A stretch of DNA of 64,000 nt from Flaccisagitta enflata. Its lineage: Eukaryota; Chaetognatha; Sagittoidea; Aphragmophora. Under the pieces are notes generated by a model. The model had not been told where the DNA came from. It worked only from the letters and a program-made list of their open reading frames with translations, and made no database searches. A program made the translations under genes and the position numbers. Shown here one piece after another: positions 25,403 to 38,010 of the stretch. Position 1 is the stretch's first letter; each line of letters starts with the position of its first letter. The stretch is from positions 73,656,001 through 73,720,000 of the forward strand of contig OZ231127.1 of the NCBI GenBank assembly GCA_965153355.1. Direction: 5' to 3'.

Positions 25403-25589
25403 CACTGCCTATGTGTATCTGTCTGTTGCCTGTCTGTCTTTGTCTTGCCTGTCTATCGTCTGCCTGTCATTACACATATGTCATAATGTATACGTAGCAC
25501 GGAACAAAAACAATATGTCGGTCTGTTAATTTGTCTCTCTCTATGTTTTGTTGCGTATTATTTCTTCTCACGTGCTTGCTGTCTATCTA

Positions 25590-25803
25590 TATGGCTGTCC
25601 ATCTATCTGTCTGTCTTTTAGTCGTTCTACCTATCTATCTGTCTCACAGTGCTTGTCTGTCTAATAATCGGTCTATCTGATTTCTGACTTTTTCTACGTC
25701 TCATTTGTCTTCTTATCTGTATTTGTCTCTCTATCTGTATCTACCCGTCTCTGTATATATGTCTGTCTGTCTGTCTTTCTGTCTGTCTGTCTATCTGTCT
25801 TTC

Positions 25804-25897
<94 letters not shown>
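25590..25897. repeat. TCTA/TCTG repeats and (TC)n
   Basis: Imperfect TCTATCTG units followed by a (TC)n run at 25806-25896. Confidence 0.9.
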
Positions 25898-25900
<3 letters not shown>

Positions 25901-26059
25901 CTATTCTCCTATCCCTCGCTTTTCTTTCCCATTCCTTCTTGCTTCAATGAATTGTTCATCCGGATTTTTTTTCTTGTGGTCTTCTCTGCCCCATAATGTT
26001 TTTGGAGTCCTGCCCTTGGGGAGCCGGCCCTTCAAAACCACTAAGTCCTAGACGAGGAC

Positions 26060-26172
26060 ATTGACGATGACGACGACGGTGACGACCACAATAACTTCGC
26101 TGCTGATGATGATGGCGCGGCTATGGTGATCTCTCATGGAGGCCAAATCAGTGTTGTCATCACTGCCCTTCT
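26060..26172 (+). CDS. Tentative acidic exon
   Basis: After an AG at about 26050 a frame reads DEDIDDDDDGDDHNNF and continues to ISVVITALLL, reaching ACT|GTAAGA, a good donor, near 26174. It sits in non-microsatellite DNA. An upstream in-frame stop shortly before and the absence of any recognisable domain leave it weak; it could be chance in GAC-rich sequence. Orientation is opposite to the other exons. Confidence 0.2.
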
Positions 26173-26312
26173 ACTGTAAGATGTCCGGTAGGACGTCTTT
26201 TTGCCAGAAAGTTGTCTGTCTGTATCTCATGTTTGTCTAGCTAATTGTTCAATGTTCAGCTGTCCATCTTTTCTTCCATCTCTCTTTCTTTTTAATCGTA
26301 GATCTGTTTTTT

Positions 26313-26533
26313 AGATGCGTCCACGCATCTCTATAAGAGGCTTTGTCCGTCCGTCGGTCGGTCCGTCGGTCGGTCGGTCGGTCCGTCACGCTCGAGTTGA
26401 AAACGATCGCAAACAATCGCAAAGTCTATTTCATCATTTTATTTTCTGACATTAGGCTGATGCAATGTTTGGAAGAAGAAGCGCGATCATTTACAAACTA
26501 ACCAGCATGTGGACGCATCGTTGTAACCCCGGG
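26313..26533. mobile_element. Hairpin-end element H3 (family H)
   Basis: Hairpin AGATGCG-TCCA-CGCATCT (26313-26330) directly after a T-run, then CTATAAGAGGC and a GTCCGTCGGTCGG tract. The distal arm GTGGACGCATC (26509-26519) is the exact complement of GATGCGTCCAC (26314-26324), 11/11. The tail is GTAACCCCGGGTTACTTG instead of the GTGTATCCGGCCTTG of other copies, so it is a subfamily. Confidence 0.85.
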
Positions 26534-26591
26534 TTACTTGTTATCTTTCTGTCTTCTTTTATACATCACGTTTTTGTTTCGATATTTTTTG

Positions 26592-26840
26592 GTTGCGGAC
26601 CACAACTCTGGGAAAACTGTCCGTCCGTCGTCCGTCGTCCGTCAAATCCGTCCGTCAAATCGGTCCGTCAGTCCCGTCACGCCAGGTGAAAACGCAAGAA
26701 ACGCGCATTTACAATGCTGCAGTTGTCATTGAATGCGTGTGGGTGTATGTTAGTGTGTTGGAAGGGGGTTGGGGTGAGGCTGGGGATTGGCTGCCCCTGC
26801 CAACCCGTCCGCAACGATATTGTGACCCCGCGTCACTTGT
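26592..26840. mobile_element. Hairpin-end element H4 (family H)
   Basis: First arm GTTGCGGAC (26592-26600) with a near partner CACAACT, a GTCCGTCGTCC tract, and distal arm GTCCGCAAC (26807-26815), the exact complement (9/9). The tail GTGACCCCGCGTCACTTG has its own self-complementary GTGAC/GTCAC, like H3's GTAACC/GGTTAC tail. Confidence 0.8.
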
Positions 26841-26891
26841 TTACATTCTATCTGTATTTCTGGCTATTTGCTTGAACAACCGTCTTTCTCA

Positions 26892-26997
<106 letters not shown>

Positions 26998-27257
26998 CTT
27001 CTTTCTTCCAGCAAGACGACCTTTTCTCCTCTTTGAGCAGATAAAAATCCCGGCTCTTTTATTCTATTGCATACGGGGTCATGAGAGGCTAAATTCAATC
27101 ATATTCGGATCACATACGGGGTCAAGGAACGCCGAGCAGAAAAAAAACGAGAGAGATATGGAAGAGATTTTGTCAAATCATAAGGACATTTGGGTGAGAT
27201 ATGAGTGGCACAGGTCATGAGCACTAAATTCGCCCTTTTTTCATGGGAAATATATCT

Positions 27258-27259
<2 letters not shown>

Positions 27260-27293
<34 letters not shown>

Positions 27294-27486
27294 AATCAGA
27301 GAAAGAGAGACAAGGACAGAGACAAGACAGAGTGACTGAAAGTTAAACCGATAAACAGACAGTCTGATAAACCGACTAGAGACAAAGAGACAGACAGACA
27401 GCAAAACAGACAGAAAGACAGAAAGACAGAAAGACCGACAGAAAGACAGACAAACAGAAAGACAGAAAATCAGACAGACAGACAAT

Positions 27487-27518
<32 letters not shown>

Positions 27519-27535
27519 AAGACAGACAATCAGAA

Positions 27536-27586
<51 letters not shown>

Positions 27587-27587
27587 A

Positions 27588-27623
<36 letters not shown>

Positions 27624-27660
27624 GGAAAGACAGACAGTCTGACAAATAGAGAGAAAGATG
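27260..27660. repeat. (GA)n and (GACA/GAAA)n arrays
   Basis: (GA)n at about 27261-27289 and imperfect GACA/GAAAGACA units to about 27645. Confidence 0.9.
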
Positions 27661-28554
27661 GACAAACAGGCCGATAGAAAGACTGAAAAACAGATGGAAA
27701 CAGAAAGAAAACGAGGGCCTGACAAATTTTACCTTAAAGAGAAGAAGATAAATTGGACAGCGTTTCTTTTTGTGACGGAAAGACGAAAAGGTGAGCTATC
27801 ATGAAACTTGCACCAATATGGATGGAAGAAGATGCTGCCATTAAATGATATAAATGTTCTGTTTGAGGATAGACACAGTCACACAAAAGGGCAGACGAAC
27901 TTCTTCATCCTCTCCCCCCCCCCAAAAAGAAAAAAGAAGTGAAGGACATCACAGAGAAAACGATATCGGACAGAAACGGAAATTAGGCATATGGAATTTG
28001 AGAATGAAAAAAAATGGAAACAAAAGTTTGAAAAAAAAAAATGAGAAAAAAAAAAACAAACAAAAAAACTCGAGGTCATAGAAAGGCAATTATGAGGACG
28101 AGGGCGAAATTGAAGGGAGTAAAGGATGGGTGTCGGAAAAGGGGTGATGGAGAACAAGTGAAGGGTGAAAGATGACGATGAGTGTTGAGTGATAACTCGC
28201 ACAGATAGGGATGAGGCTGAGAGGTGGTTGGTGGGTGGTAGCAATGATGGATAACAGAGGATAGGTGACATAAGGGTGAAGGTGGAGGGAAATATAAAAA
28301 AAGAGTGATTGGGAGTCATGGGAAAGTGAGGATGTTGAATTAGCTATGGGTAGATTCATGTAGCGGTGGGTGATTTAAGTGAGAATGATCTTTGTACAAA
28401 AACTGATTGAAGAAAATAAAGGCAAGGCCAGGAAGATGAATAACGGGGACAATTAGGAGCAAAAGAAAGATGACAAAGAGCATGACAAAGATCAATCAGA
28501 CAACTGGTCCGTTTGTTTCCTCTTGTAACAACAACCTGCGCGCGAGTGGTTTAA

Positions 28555-28731
28555 CAGTTACACACAGCTTTAACGGATCCAAGAGTAACGGAATTCCGCC
28601 TATGAAGGATGTATGAATTAATTCCTTAAATTTCAATTCCTTTAATTTCAAATGTTGGCAATAATGGAAGTGTGCCTCTAATGGATATAATGAAATGGTC
28701 TCTTGACATCGGTTATTGAGGGGTTTAACTG
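28555..28731. mobile_element. Pogo/Tc1-like MITE, copy M2
   Basis: A 177-bp element with ends CAGTTACACACAGCTTTAAC and, complemented, CAGTTAAACCCCTCAATAAC. It shares GGAATTCCGCCTAT and GTTGGCAATAA with copy M3. TA follows the right end; the left flank is AA. Confidence 0.7.
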
Positions 28732-28871
28732 TAACCCGAATTACTGTATCATCCGTGTAACCATCATGTTACAAGTTTACCGATTCCATTACCACATTCC
28801 ATTACCACATTCCATTACCACATTAGCGATACGTGTATATACGTATAGGTATGGGTATGGTATGGTATAGG

Positions 28872-29145
28872 CAGGGGTGTATGGGAGCCAAAGTTTTAGG
28901 GGTAGCCACCCCCAGTTTGTGTCCCAACAAATTTTATGACCTGATGAAAACTATTTGCCTAATCTTTAAAAAAAATATTCATATATATATTTGAATTAAA
29001 ACAATGAAAAAAACATTGCCCTTTCTTTCTCTTTTTCTCTCTTTCTTTCTCTCTTTCTTTTTTTCTCTTTCTCTCTTTCTTTATATTTTGTGTCCCAACA
29101 GGGGTAGCCATAGCTACCCCGGCGACCCCTTCTAATACGCCCCTG
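28872..29145. mobile_element. hAT-like MITE with perfect 8-bp target duplication
   Basis: A 274-bp element whose ends read CAGGGGTGTAT and, complemented, CAGGGGCGTAT. It is flanked on both sides by GGTATAGG (28864-28871 and 29146-29153), a perfect 8-bp duplication as made by hAT transposases. Internal direct repeats GTGTCCCAACA and GGGGTAGCC lie near both ends. A TTTC/TCTT microsatellite (about 29020-29080) sits inside. No transposase frame is present. Confidence 0.88.
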
Positions 29146-29563
29146 GGTATAGGTATGGTATAAAAACAACCGTCATGCATACATCTTGTAATAGCGAATC
29201 TACATGTACACTGGCCGCTCGAGCTTTTACCAAAATGGATATGCGTATGCACGCAGCAGCCCGAATGCGTGTGACACACACATACACACGGCTTCCGGGC
29301 AGAACTTCACTTTATCTCTTTCAGTTCGTCATCTCAGTCTCTGTCTCTCTCCGTTTCTCTCTCTCGCGAGCGGGCGACCGTGCCTAAACGCATTTTCACT
29401 TCTTCACAAGCCTGAAAAATCTTGAAAGAGGAAAATTTTTGGCAGTTTGGCGTAAATTTCGGCCAGAAAAAAAAATTGAAGGAGGTACAAATCCATTTTA
29501 TGATTCCTCTCAGCTTTTACGCCTCTGCTCTCTGCTTGGTCTCTGTCTTTGTCTACTTTTCTT

Positions 29564-30120
<557 letters not shown>

Positions 30121-30539
30121 GACTCATCCTAAACTCCAAAACTCCATATCCCTGCTCATCCTATCCATGGGCCTGTCTAGGCTCCAGGTGAGACGTATGG
30201 ACTCACCCCTCCTCTTCCTCTTCCTCCTCTTCCTCTTCCTCCTCTGCCTCCTCCTTCCTGGATTCCACTTTTGGTTCCATTTTTGGTTCCATTTTTGGGT
30301 GGCAAATTTACTTTTTTTCACGCCCCTCGGGAATCCGTTGGGCCATCGCATGTGAGAGAGATTGACTCAGATAGCCTGTGTGACCAATATGTCTAAACGT
30401 GGTAACCTTTTCAGTAAGAATCTCGCGCTTCAGTTGTCATCTTTAATACTTGAAATATAAAATAAACAAGATACCAGCACCTATAAGTCGCGTGCGAAGA
30501 CCGTCGTAATTACTTTAATGGTTTTATTACATAACCACA

Positions 30540-30905
30540 TAACTAAAATGACTTTTATTGAATTAATTTATATAACATGACTTAAAATGATTTAAGATGA
30601 CCTAAAATGACTCAAAATGACCTTATTTGACTTAAATTGACCTAAAATGACTAAAATAATTTAGTGACTAAAATGACTTAAATTGACTTAAATTGACTTA
30701 AAATGACTTTAAATGACTTAAATTGACCTAGGATTACTGAAATTGAATTTAGCTGACCTTAATTGACTTAAACAGACCTAAAATCATTAAAATGATGAAA
30801 ACTATTAAGATAACTCAAATGACTTAAATTGACTTAAACTGACTTAAAATGACTTAAAATGATCTAATTTTACCTTAAATGACCTAATTGACTTAAAATG
30901 AGTTA
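30540..30905. repeat. 10-bp phased TGACTTAAAA repeat
   Basis: About 35 degenerate units of TGACTTAAAA/TGACCTAAAA/TGACTTAAAT. The A/T tracts recur every 10-11 bp, i.e. once per helical turn. No coding potential. Confidence 0.85.
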
Positions 30906-30929
30906 GTAGGAATAAAACGAATAAAAAAA

Positions 30930-31010
30930 GTAAAGTGTGACCGACCGACCGACCAACCGACCGACCGACAGACGGACAAAGCGGGGTGTAGAGTCGCGTA
31001 GCACGCGACT
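30930..31010. mobile_element. Truncated H element (H5), minus orientation
   Basis: Perfect 7-bp hairpin AGTCGCG-TAGCA-CGCGACT at 30992-31010 followed by an A-run, with the GACCGACC tract at about 30940-30970. The tail and distal arm are missing. Confidence 0.75.
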
Positions 31011-31211
31011 AAAAAAGAAAAAAGAATCATTAAGAGGAGTGCCTTATCAACGGATGGAACTAAAAAAGAATCATTAAGAGGATTCATAAGTAATTTAAAA
31101 AAAAAGATTAGATTTCCATGTTGCTTACAATTGCTTTAACTAAAACTACTTTTTCACAGTCCTGCTATACTTTATTCATTTTTCAATTTATCACTTTTGG
31201 TAGTAATCAGA

Positions 31212-31404
31212 ACAAGGCCGCATACACAGCTACCAAAGTCGCATGTGGGTGGGCAGGGGCGGTGGAAGAAAGGCTTCCTCAAATGTTTGGGCAGTAGCAG
31301 TAATGCATAAACTGCCCTTAAACGCCAAAAGAGCTAATGGTGAGGGATGGACTGACGGACGGACGGACCGACATAGCAGGTTATAGAGTCGCGTGCACGC
31401 AACT
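31212..31404. mobile_element. Hairpin-end element H6 (family H), minus orientation
   Basis: Begins CAAGGCCGCATACACAGCTACC (tail complement), distal arm AGTCGCATGTG at 31237-31247, and ends with hairpin AGTCGCG-TGCA-CGCAACT (31387-31404) followed by an A-run. The GGACGGACGGACC tract lies at about 31355-31370. Confidence 0.8.
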
Positions 31405-31612
31405 AAAGAGAACATGCTTGAAATGAGGAAATCTTAAGAAAACTATTTCTTTTATCTTTTGGAGGTTCAGAATCATTCAACAGTATTGGGAATATAAATC
31501 AATTAAAGTGGGAATTCGCATTTCAGTGGATTGAAAGTTCATTGGTTGATTTTCCATAGGTAGATTTGCACTACAGTGACTAAACCGTCAAAACTTTTCT
31601 AAAATGAAAATA

Positions 31613-32275
31613 TTAGATGTAGGAGAGGGGAAGAAGAGTGTAGAAGGATAAGTCGGAGGAGAAAAAGACAAAAAAGTAGAAAATGGGAAAGAAAGAAAGG
31701 AGGAACAAAAGAACAAAAGAAAAAAACCCAAAGAAACAAAAAAACAAAGAAACAGAGAAAGGAAGAAAGAAACACAGGATGAAAGCAAGGAAGGAAGAAA
31801 GAAACAAAAGAAAGAAAGAAAAGCAAAGAAAAAAGAAGAAAGAAAGAAAGAAAAAAAGAAAAAAAAAGAAAGAAAGAAAGAAAGAAAGAAAGACAGCCAG
31901 CCAGCAAGCAAGCAAGTAAGCAAGCAAGAAAGAAAGAAAAGAAAAAAAAGAAAAGAGTAAGTAAGAAAAAAAGTAAGAAGAAGAAAGAGAAGAAGAGTGA
32001 AGAAAAGAAGAGAAAGAGAAAGAGAAAGAAAGAAGAAAGAAGAAAGCAAAGAAGAAAGAAGAAAAGAAAAAAGAAAAGAAAGAAAGAAAAAAGAAGAAGA
32101 AGAAGAAAAGAAGAAAAGAAAAGAAGAAGAATGAAAAGAAGAAAAGAAGAAAAGAAAAGAAGACAAAAGGATAAAAACAAGAAAGGAAAAAAAAAAAAAA
32201 AAAGGAAAAAAAAGAAAGTGAGAAAGGAAGTAAGAAAGAGAAAACAAGAAAGAAAGAAAGAAAGAAAGAAGGTTG
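31613..32275. repeat. Polypurine block (AAAG-rich)
   Basis: About 660 bp with almost only A and G on the plus strand, built of irregular GAAA, GAAG and GCAA units. Long open frames on both strands reflect composition only. Confidence 0.9.
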
Positions 32276-32339
32276 CGGAGAGAAACGAAGCGCGACGAGT
32301 TGGGAAGTGAAAGATGAAATAAAATGGGGAAATGGAGGA

Positions 32340-32685
32340 AATTTTGAGCGCCGACTCGAAGTCAAAGAGTGTTCAAGCAGGAGAGAGATGCCAGGGAAAG
32401 TTGCGGGGCGTTGAGTGCCAATTTAAAGTGTGCTCAAGTGAGAGGCAGGTGCTAGGAATGTTGGTATTCAATGTACGTAACTACATTGTAAAAGTGGAAG
32501 ACAGGTGCTAGGAAAGTGGGGATGAAAGAATGTGGATTGCAGAGCATTGAGTTTCGACTCACTGCGTGTGTCTAAATCAAATGGATGACAGATGCTGGGG
32601 CATCGGCGATAAAAGCATGCATAGCGTTGAGTGCCAATAGGAAGTGTGTTGAAGCGGGAGACAGATGCTAGGGGGAGATACAAGA
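32340..32685. repeat. Degenerate 60-90-bp tandem repeat
   Basis: About five units sharing GGCGTTGAGTGCCAAT-type and GAGACAGATGCTAGGG-type segments separated by variable stretches. No gene. Confidence 0.7.
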
Positions 32686-32914
32686 TGGAATACTGCGATC
32701 ATTTACTCGCTCGAACTCTCTCCAAACAAGAACTGATAATGAAGCCAATCTAGAAACTAATAGTTGAGTGATAAGAGTCACTTGCCTTACAAACTTTCCT
32801 TGCCACAGATACATTCTTTGCCCTACAATAAGTCTTTAACTTTAAGTCATCGGTCTCCATTCCAGTTGAAATACCTACTATCTAGTAATGTCGCCACTTG
32901 GTCACAACTCGGGA

Positions 32915-33060
32915 TGTGGAAGCGTTAACCATCGTTTATATTTGCGTCCAAATACGTTCATCATGTGGAAGCGGTCGATTTTAGTGCCGCTTCCATCGCC
33001 TCCGCTTCCATTTTGTAGTACAAACACTATTAGCCATCCCATCATCCAAAATGGAAGCGG
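32915..33060. repeat. GGAAGCGG inverted-motif cluster
   Basis: GGAAGCGG occurs at 32967 and 33053 on the plus strand and at 32987 and 33002 on the minus strand, with a variant at 32919. CCGCTTCCATTTTG (33002-33015) and CAAAATGGAAGCGG (33047-33060) form a perfect 14-bp inverted repeat. Confidence 0.75.
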
Positions 33061-33713
33061 TCTATCGTTTCCATATCCCTAGTCACAACAAAGCATCTCT
33101 TCTCCTCTCAATTACATGAATCTAGAATCCCCACTTTTTATGCGACTCTCTTCGTTGCTACGTCGGTCGGACGGCCCGTTGGCCCATTCCTAAAAAAGAA
33201 CTTTATTGTAAGCAGTTTTCCGGGACTTTAAAACCCGCTCTTTCTGTCAGTATGTCGGTCTGACAGACCGTTCGTCGGTCTTTTGATCTGTCCGCGTGTA
33301 ACACTTTCCTTCAACGGCATTCACGGGCGGATTTGTCATCGTTAATTCAACTCGAAATTAAAGGTAAGATTGTTTTGCTCACGTGAACATGCCCGTAATT
33401 CGGGTCTCACAAGTCAATCTTTTGTACCTTGTTACTCCTCGCCACGGAAAAGATTCACTGATTCATGAAAAATTGTTCGTTAAAAACCGATTGACAGGAA
33501 TGACGGGTGGTTCTCCTCCTCATTCCCTTTGCTCCTCCTCCCCCTCCTCTTCCTCCACTACCTCCTCTTCTTCTTCCTTCCCCGCCTCATCTTTCTCCAC
33601 TTCTTTATTCAAAAGGGGAAAAAAGCTTTTATTCCTCGGTCATGTACTTTTTTCATTCAAACGAAAAAAAAAAAATGGAGAGGAAAAAAAATTGTCCCTT
33701 TTTGACTCACATT

Positions 33714-34168
<455 letters not shown>

Positions 34169-34254
34169 TTCCTCATGAGAGAAACAAGGCATAGACACAT
34201 AACCTCCCCAGTTGCGTGCAGGTGGGTAAGAGATCACTAGACCATTAAAAAAAA

Positions 34255-34860
34255 CTTAGTTTAAGGATGGAAGCGTTTTTTTACCACTTCATTTAAACTC
34301 ATGCTCACTATTAGAATACAAGTGGTATGGAAGCTTTTTTCCACTACAACACTTGCAATTGTAAAAGTCAATTATTAGGAAAAGAATCAATAGCCTTTAG
34401 TGGCTTTAATAGAAAAAAAAATCCTTAGTTTTAAGATGGAAGCTCATGCTTATGCTTACTACTAGATGAAAAGTGACAGAGAAGCTTTTTAGTCACGTGC
34501 TACGTGACTATACACCCCGCTTTGTCCATCCATCGGTTGGAGGGTCGGTCGGTTGATTGGTTGGTTGGTCCCCATCTTATTTTTTTTATGTTTTTGCGGT
34601 CTTTAGCCTCACTGCACTTGCCTAAGTGCTTTAGTAACTCAAATACTGCCCCTGCCCACCCGTATGCGACTAAGGTAGCCGTGTATCCGGCCTTGTTTTT
34701 ACTACAAACACTTGCAAAATATATAAGTCAATAATGAAGACAAAAATCAACAGTCAATCTTTTTTAGCGGCTGTAAAGAAAAAAAAAATTAGTTTTGGGA
34801 TGGAAGCCTTTTTCTACTACTTCACTCCAGCTCATCAGCTTTGTAAAAGTCAAAGATTTG
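34255..34860. repeat. 165-bp tandem repeat interrupted by H7
   Basis: Three units start with TTAGTTTAAGGATGGAAGC-type sequence at about 34255, 34423 and 34790. Units share ACACTTGCAA, AAAAGTCAAT and TTTAGTGGCT segments. The second unit is split by element H7; removing 205 bp restores the period. Confidence 0.8.
34491..34695. mobile_element. Hairpin-end element H7 with exact borders
   Basis: Perfect hairpin AGTCACG-TGCTA-CGTGACT (34491-34509), GTCGGTCGGTTG tract, distal arm TATGCGACT, tail GTGTATCCGGCCTTG ending at 34695. Comparison with the uninterrupted 165-bp units places the borders after TTTTT (34486-34490) and before TTTTT (34696-34700), so a T-run flanks both sides. Confidence 0.9.
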
Positions 34861-34969
34861 AGGAAGAAGCAAATCTACTATTCAGTTGTTGTAAATAGTA
34901 ACAGTTTGCTATGTCAAAGTTGAATGAGGCTGGATACACAGCACCCCAGCTGTTGACAGTTAGGCAGAG

Positions 34970-35142
34970 AGAGAGAGAGAGAAGAGAAGACGAGAGAGAG
35001 AAGAGAAGAGAGAGAGAGAGAGAGAGAAGAGATAATAAAAGATTAAGAAGAGAGTAGAAGAATATAAGTCTTGGGGCAGAATTCTGGGAAGAGATTATGA
35101 TTTTTTGGGGCCTGAGACTTTGACCCTCAGGGCCCCACTGCC

Positions 35143-35205
<63 letters not shown>

Positions 35206-35380
35206 GTACGGCGTCGGAAACTGAGAGTGAAAGCAAAGGTTTGGAGCTAATTTGGTTTCTTAGCTTTGAGTAAATGAGAGATAACCTCTGATTCTAAATC
35301 CTAGTGCGAGCAAGGGGAAATAGATAAAACTTTCTTACGAGGAAGTCGAAAACTAAAAGAGAAAGTTAGGCAGACGAGAC

Positions 35381-35425
<45 letters not shown>
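34970..35425. repeat. (GA)n runs
   Basis: Interrupted (GA)n at about 34970-35030, 35146-35180 and 35381-35422, with unique DNA between. Confidence 0.9.
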
Positions 35426-35905
35426 CAAAGGCAGTCGTTGTTTTTTTATTTTTCGAATTTCGGGGCCCCAATTAGAAGGAAAGAGGATAAAAAAAAAGGA
35501 AAGGAAAAAAAATGAATAAAGAAAAGTTGGAAGAAGGGATGGCAGCAGAAAATCAAATGCAAAATGTGCTCAACCAGTTTGCCTTCCGCGCAGACTCGTA
35601 AAAATGCGTTTGATTTCGTGGTTTGTGTTTTTTGGGATGGGTTTTCACTTCCAACTCATCTCCTGTTTATGTATAACCCTGCTTTCTTTCTCATACCATG
35701 TATCCATTTATATCATTTCCTTTACTTCACATGCAGATTATTTTTGGAAAGAGGGAAAACAAACGACTTCAAAAACCTTATGTCACCACCATCATCATCA
35801 CATAAGCCTTGTGACATATCATGTCACCCGCATCAAAATATCTCTTTCACTTCCCCCCCCCCTCTCATTCTTCGATGTGATCAGACCCAATGTCCGTCCA
35901 TTTTT

Positions 35906-36068
35906 AGTCGCGGACACGCGACTCTACACCTTGCCGTGTTGGTTGGTCAGTCCGTCCGTCTGTCCATCATTCCGTCCGTCCCTCCGTAACATTTTTGAAT
36001 TGCGAGCGATTTTCGCATTACTGCTACTGCAAACCGTCCGCGATTGGATTGCCGTGTATCCGGCCTTG
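35906..36068. mobile_element. Hairpin-end element H8 (family H)
   Basis: AGTCGCGGAC (35906-35915) with near partner CGCGACT (35917-35923), GTCCGTCCGTCTGTCC tract, distal arm GTCCGCGATT (36036-36045; 9/10 complementary) and tail GTGTATCCGGCCTTG. Preceded by five T. Confidence 0.88.
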
Positions 36069-36180
36069 TTTCATTTTCCGCCTTCATCGTTTAACTTACA
36101 GCATTTTGACAGACCAACTTATCGCTTTCCTTCCTGCCTCCCTTCCCTTTCCTCCCCCCTTTTCTCCCCCAGACTGTGTC

Positions 36181-36590
<410 letters not shown>

Positions 36591-36945
36591 CTGTTTTGTA
36601 CTAACAGACGGACGGAAAACATTACGTGTTGTTAAGAAAACAGAAACAAATGACGATATGTTTTATCTCTGTATGCTTGGTTGCTTTTTGTCTCTTACTT
36701 GTTTCCAGACAGATACTTCGCCTGTCATTCTCCTCCCCTAACCTGTCTTTCCCATCTCAACTGTCTTTCCCATATTTACTGTCTATCCCGCATTAGCTAT
36801 CCTTTTCATCTTAACTGTCTTTCCCACATCAAATGTCTTTCCCACAGTAACTGTCTCTCCCATAATAACTGTCTTCCCTATCTAAAAACTCTCTTTTTAC
36901 TGATAATGGTTCTTTCTTCTTCATCCTGACAAAGTCACCCTTTTT

Positions 36946-37595
36946 GGGCAGCGGCCCCGAAGGGGACGAAGTCCTGTAGAACACAGGGGACTTTCGTTCA
37001 TGCGTTCGTTCGTTCGTTCGTTCGTCCCCCCCCTCAGGCCCCTCAGGCCTCAAATCTGGCCTCTCAGGCCTCAAATCTGGCCTCTCAGGCCACAAATTCA
37101 ACCTCTCAGGCCTCAAATCTGGCCTCTCAAGCCTCAAATTAGGCCTCTCAGACCTCAAATCCAAATTCTCAGGCCTCAAACATGGCCTCTCAGGCCTCAA
37201 ATTAGGCCTCTCAGGCCTCAAATTAGGCCTCTCAGGCCTCAAATCAGCAATCTAAGCCTCAATTTATTGCTCTCAGGCTTCAAATCAGTCCTCTGATTTC
37301 AAGCCTTGATCCAGCTCTCCCAAGCCTCATGTCAGCCCTCTCAAGCTTCCAATTGGCATTCTTAGGCCTTATATCAACCTTCTTAGACCTCAGTTTAGGC
37401 TCTTGAAGGCCTTTGGTCAGTCCTCTATAGTATCTCATCCCCATCTCAGGCAGGACAAACAAAAGTCCCCCTGTGTTCTACAGGACTTCGTCCCCTTCGG
37501 GGCCGCTGCCCTGCTTCCCCCTCCCTCCAATTCACAGTCACTCAAAGCAGGGCAACGGGTATCGCTGACCACATGCTGCCCTTGGGCGACCTGTT
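36946..37595. mobile_element. Foldback minisatellite element F3, minus orientation
   Basis: Left arm begins GGGCAGCGGCCCCGAAGGGG at 36946; right arm ends GGGGCCGCTGCCC at about 37511. The head follows on the right (to about 37595) as the complement of the F2/F4 heads. The 21-bp minisatellite (CTCAGGCCTCAAATCTGGCC type) occupies about 37030-37240 and degenerates towards 37430. A GTTC tetranucleotide run at 37000-37025 lies inside the left arm. Confidence 0.88.
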
Positions 37596-37824
37596 TGCGC
37601 TTTTCCCTCACCCTCTTCACCCACATATCCCTTTATTGAACTTTTTTTCCTCTTGAATACCAGAGAGATGAGAGAAAGAGAGAGAGGAGCGAAATTCACT
37701 GAATCTTTTCTTTTTTTTTTCGAGGGAAATAAAGCAAATAAAAAGTGAAGCTCGACTTGTCATTTTGTCAAGACGATGAAGCCTCGAAAAATTCAAACGC
37801 CAATTTGGAGTTTTGGACCAATAG

Positions 37825-38010
37825 TCAGGCAAGCTTTGTCGTTGTCATTCGAACAACTGTCATACCAGCTTTTCTGCTGTCATTTGACCAACAGTCGTAC
37901 CAGCTTTGTTGCTGTCATTCGACCAACCGTTGCACCAGTTTAGTTTCTGTCATTTGACCAACAGACGCACAGGCTTTGTTGCTGCCATTTGACCGAAAGT
38001 TACACCATCT
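37825..38010. repeat. 36-bp minisatellite, left part
   Basis: About five units of ACCAGCTTTGTTGCTGTCAT type plus TTGACCAACAGTC. The same unit in the same orientation resumes at 39528-39690, beyond element P3. Confidence 0.8.

Noticed and set aside
30992-31010. H elements as Helitrons (hairpin followed by CTAA)
   Set aside because: The hairpin itself ends in CT with no 10-12 nt spacing, the T-run borders do not fit A-T insertion clearly, and the third covarying arm is not a Helitron feature. Not excluded, only unsupported.
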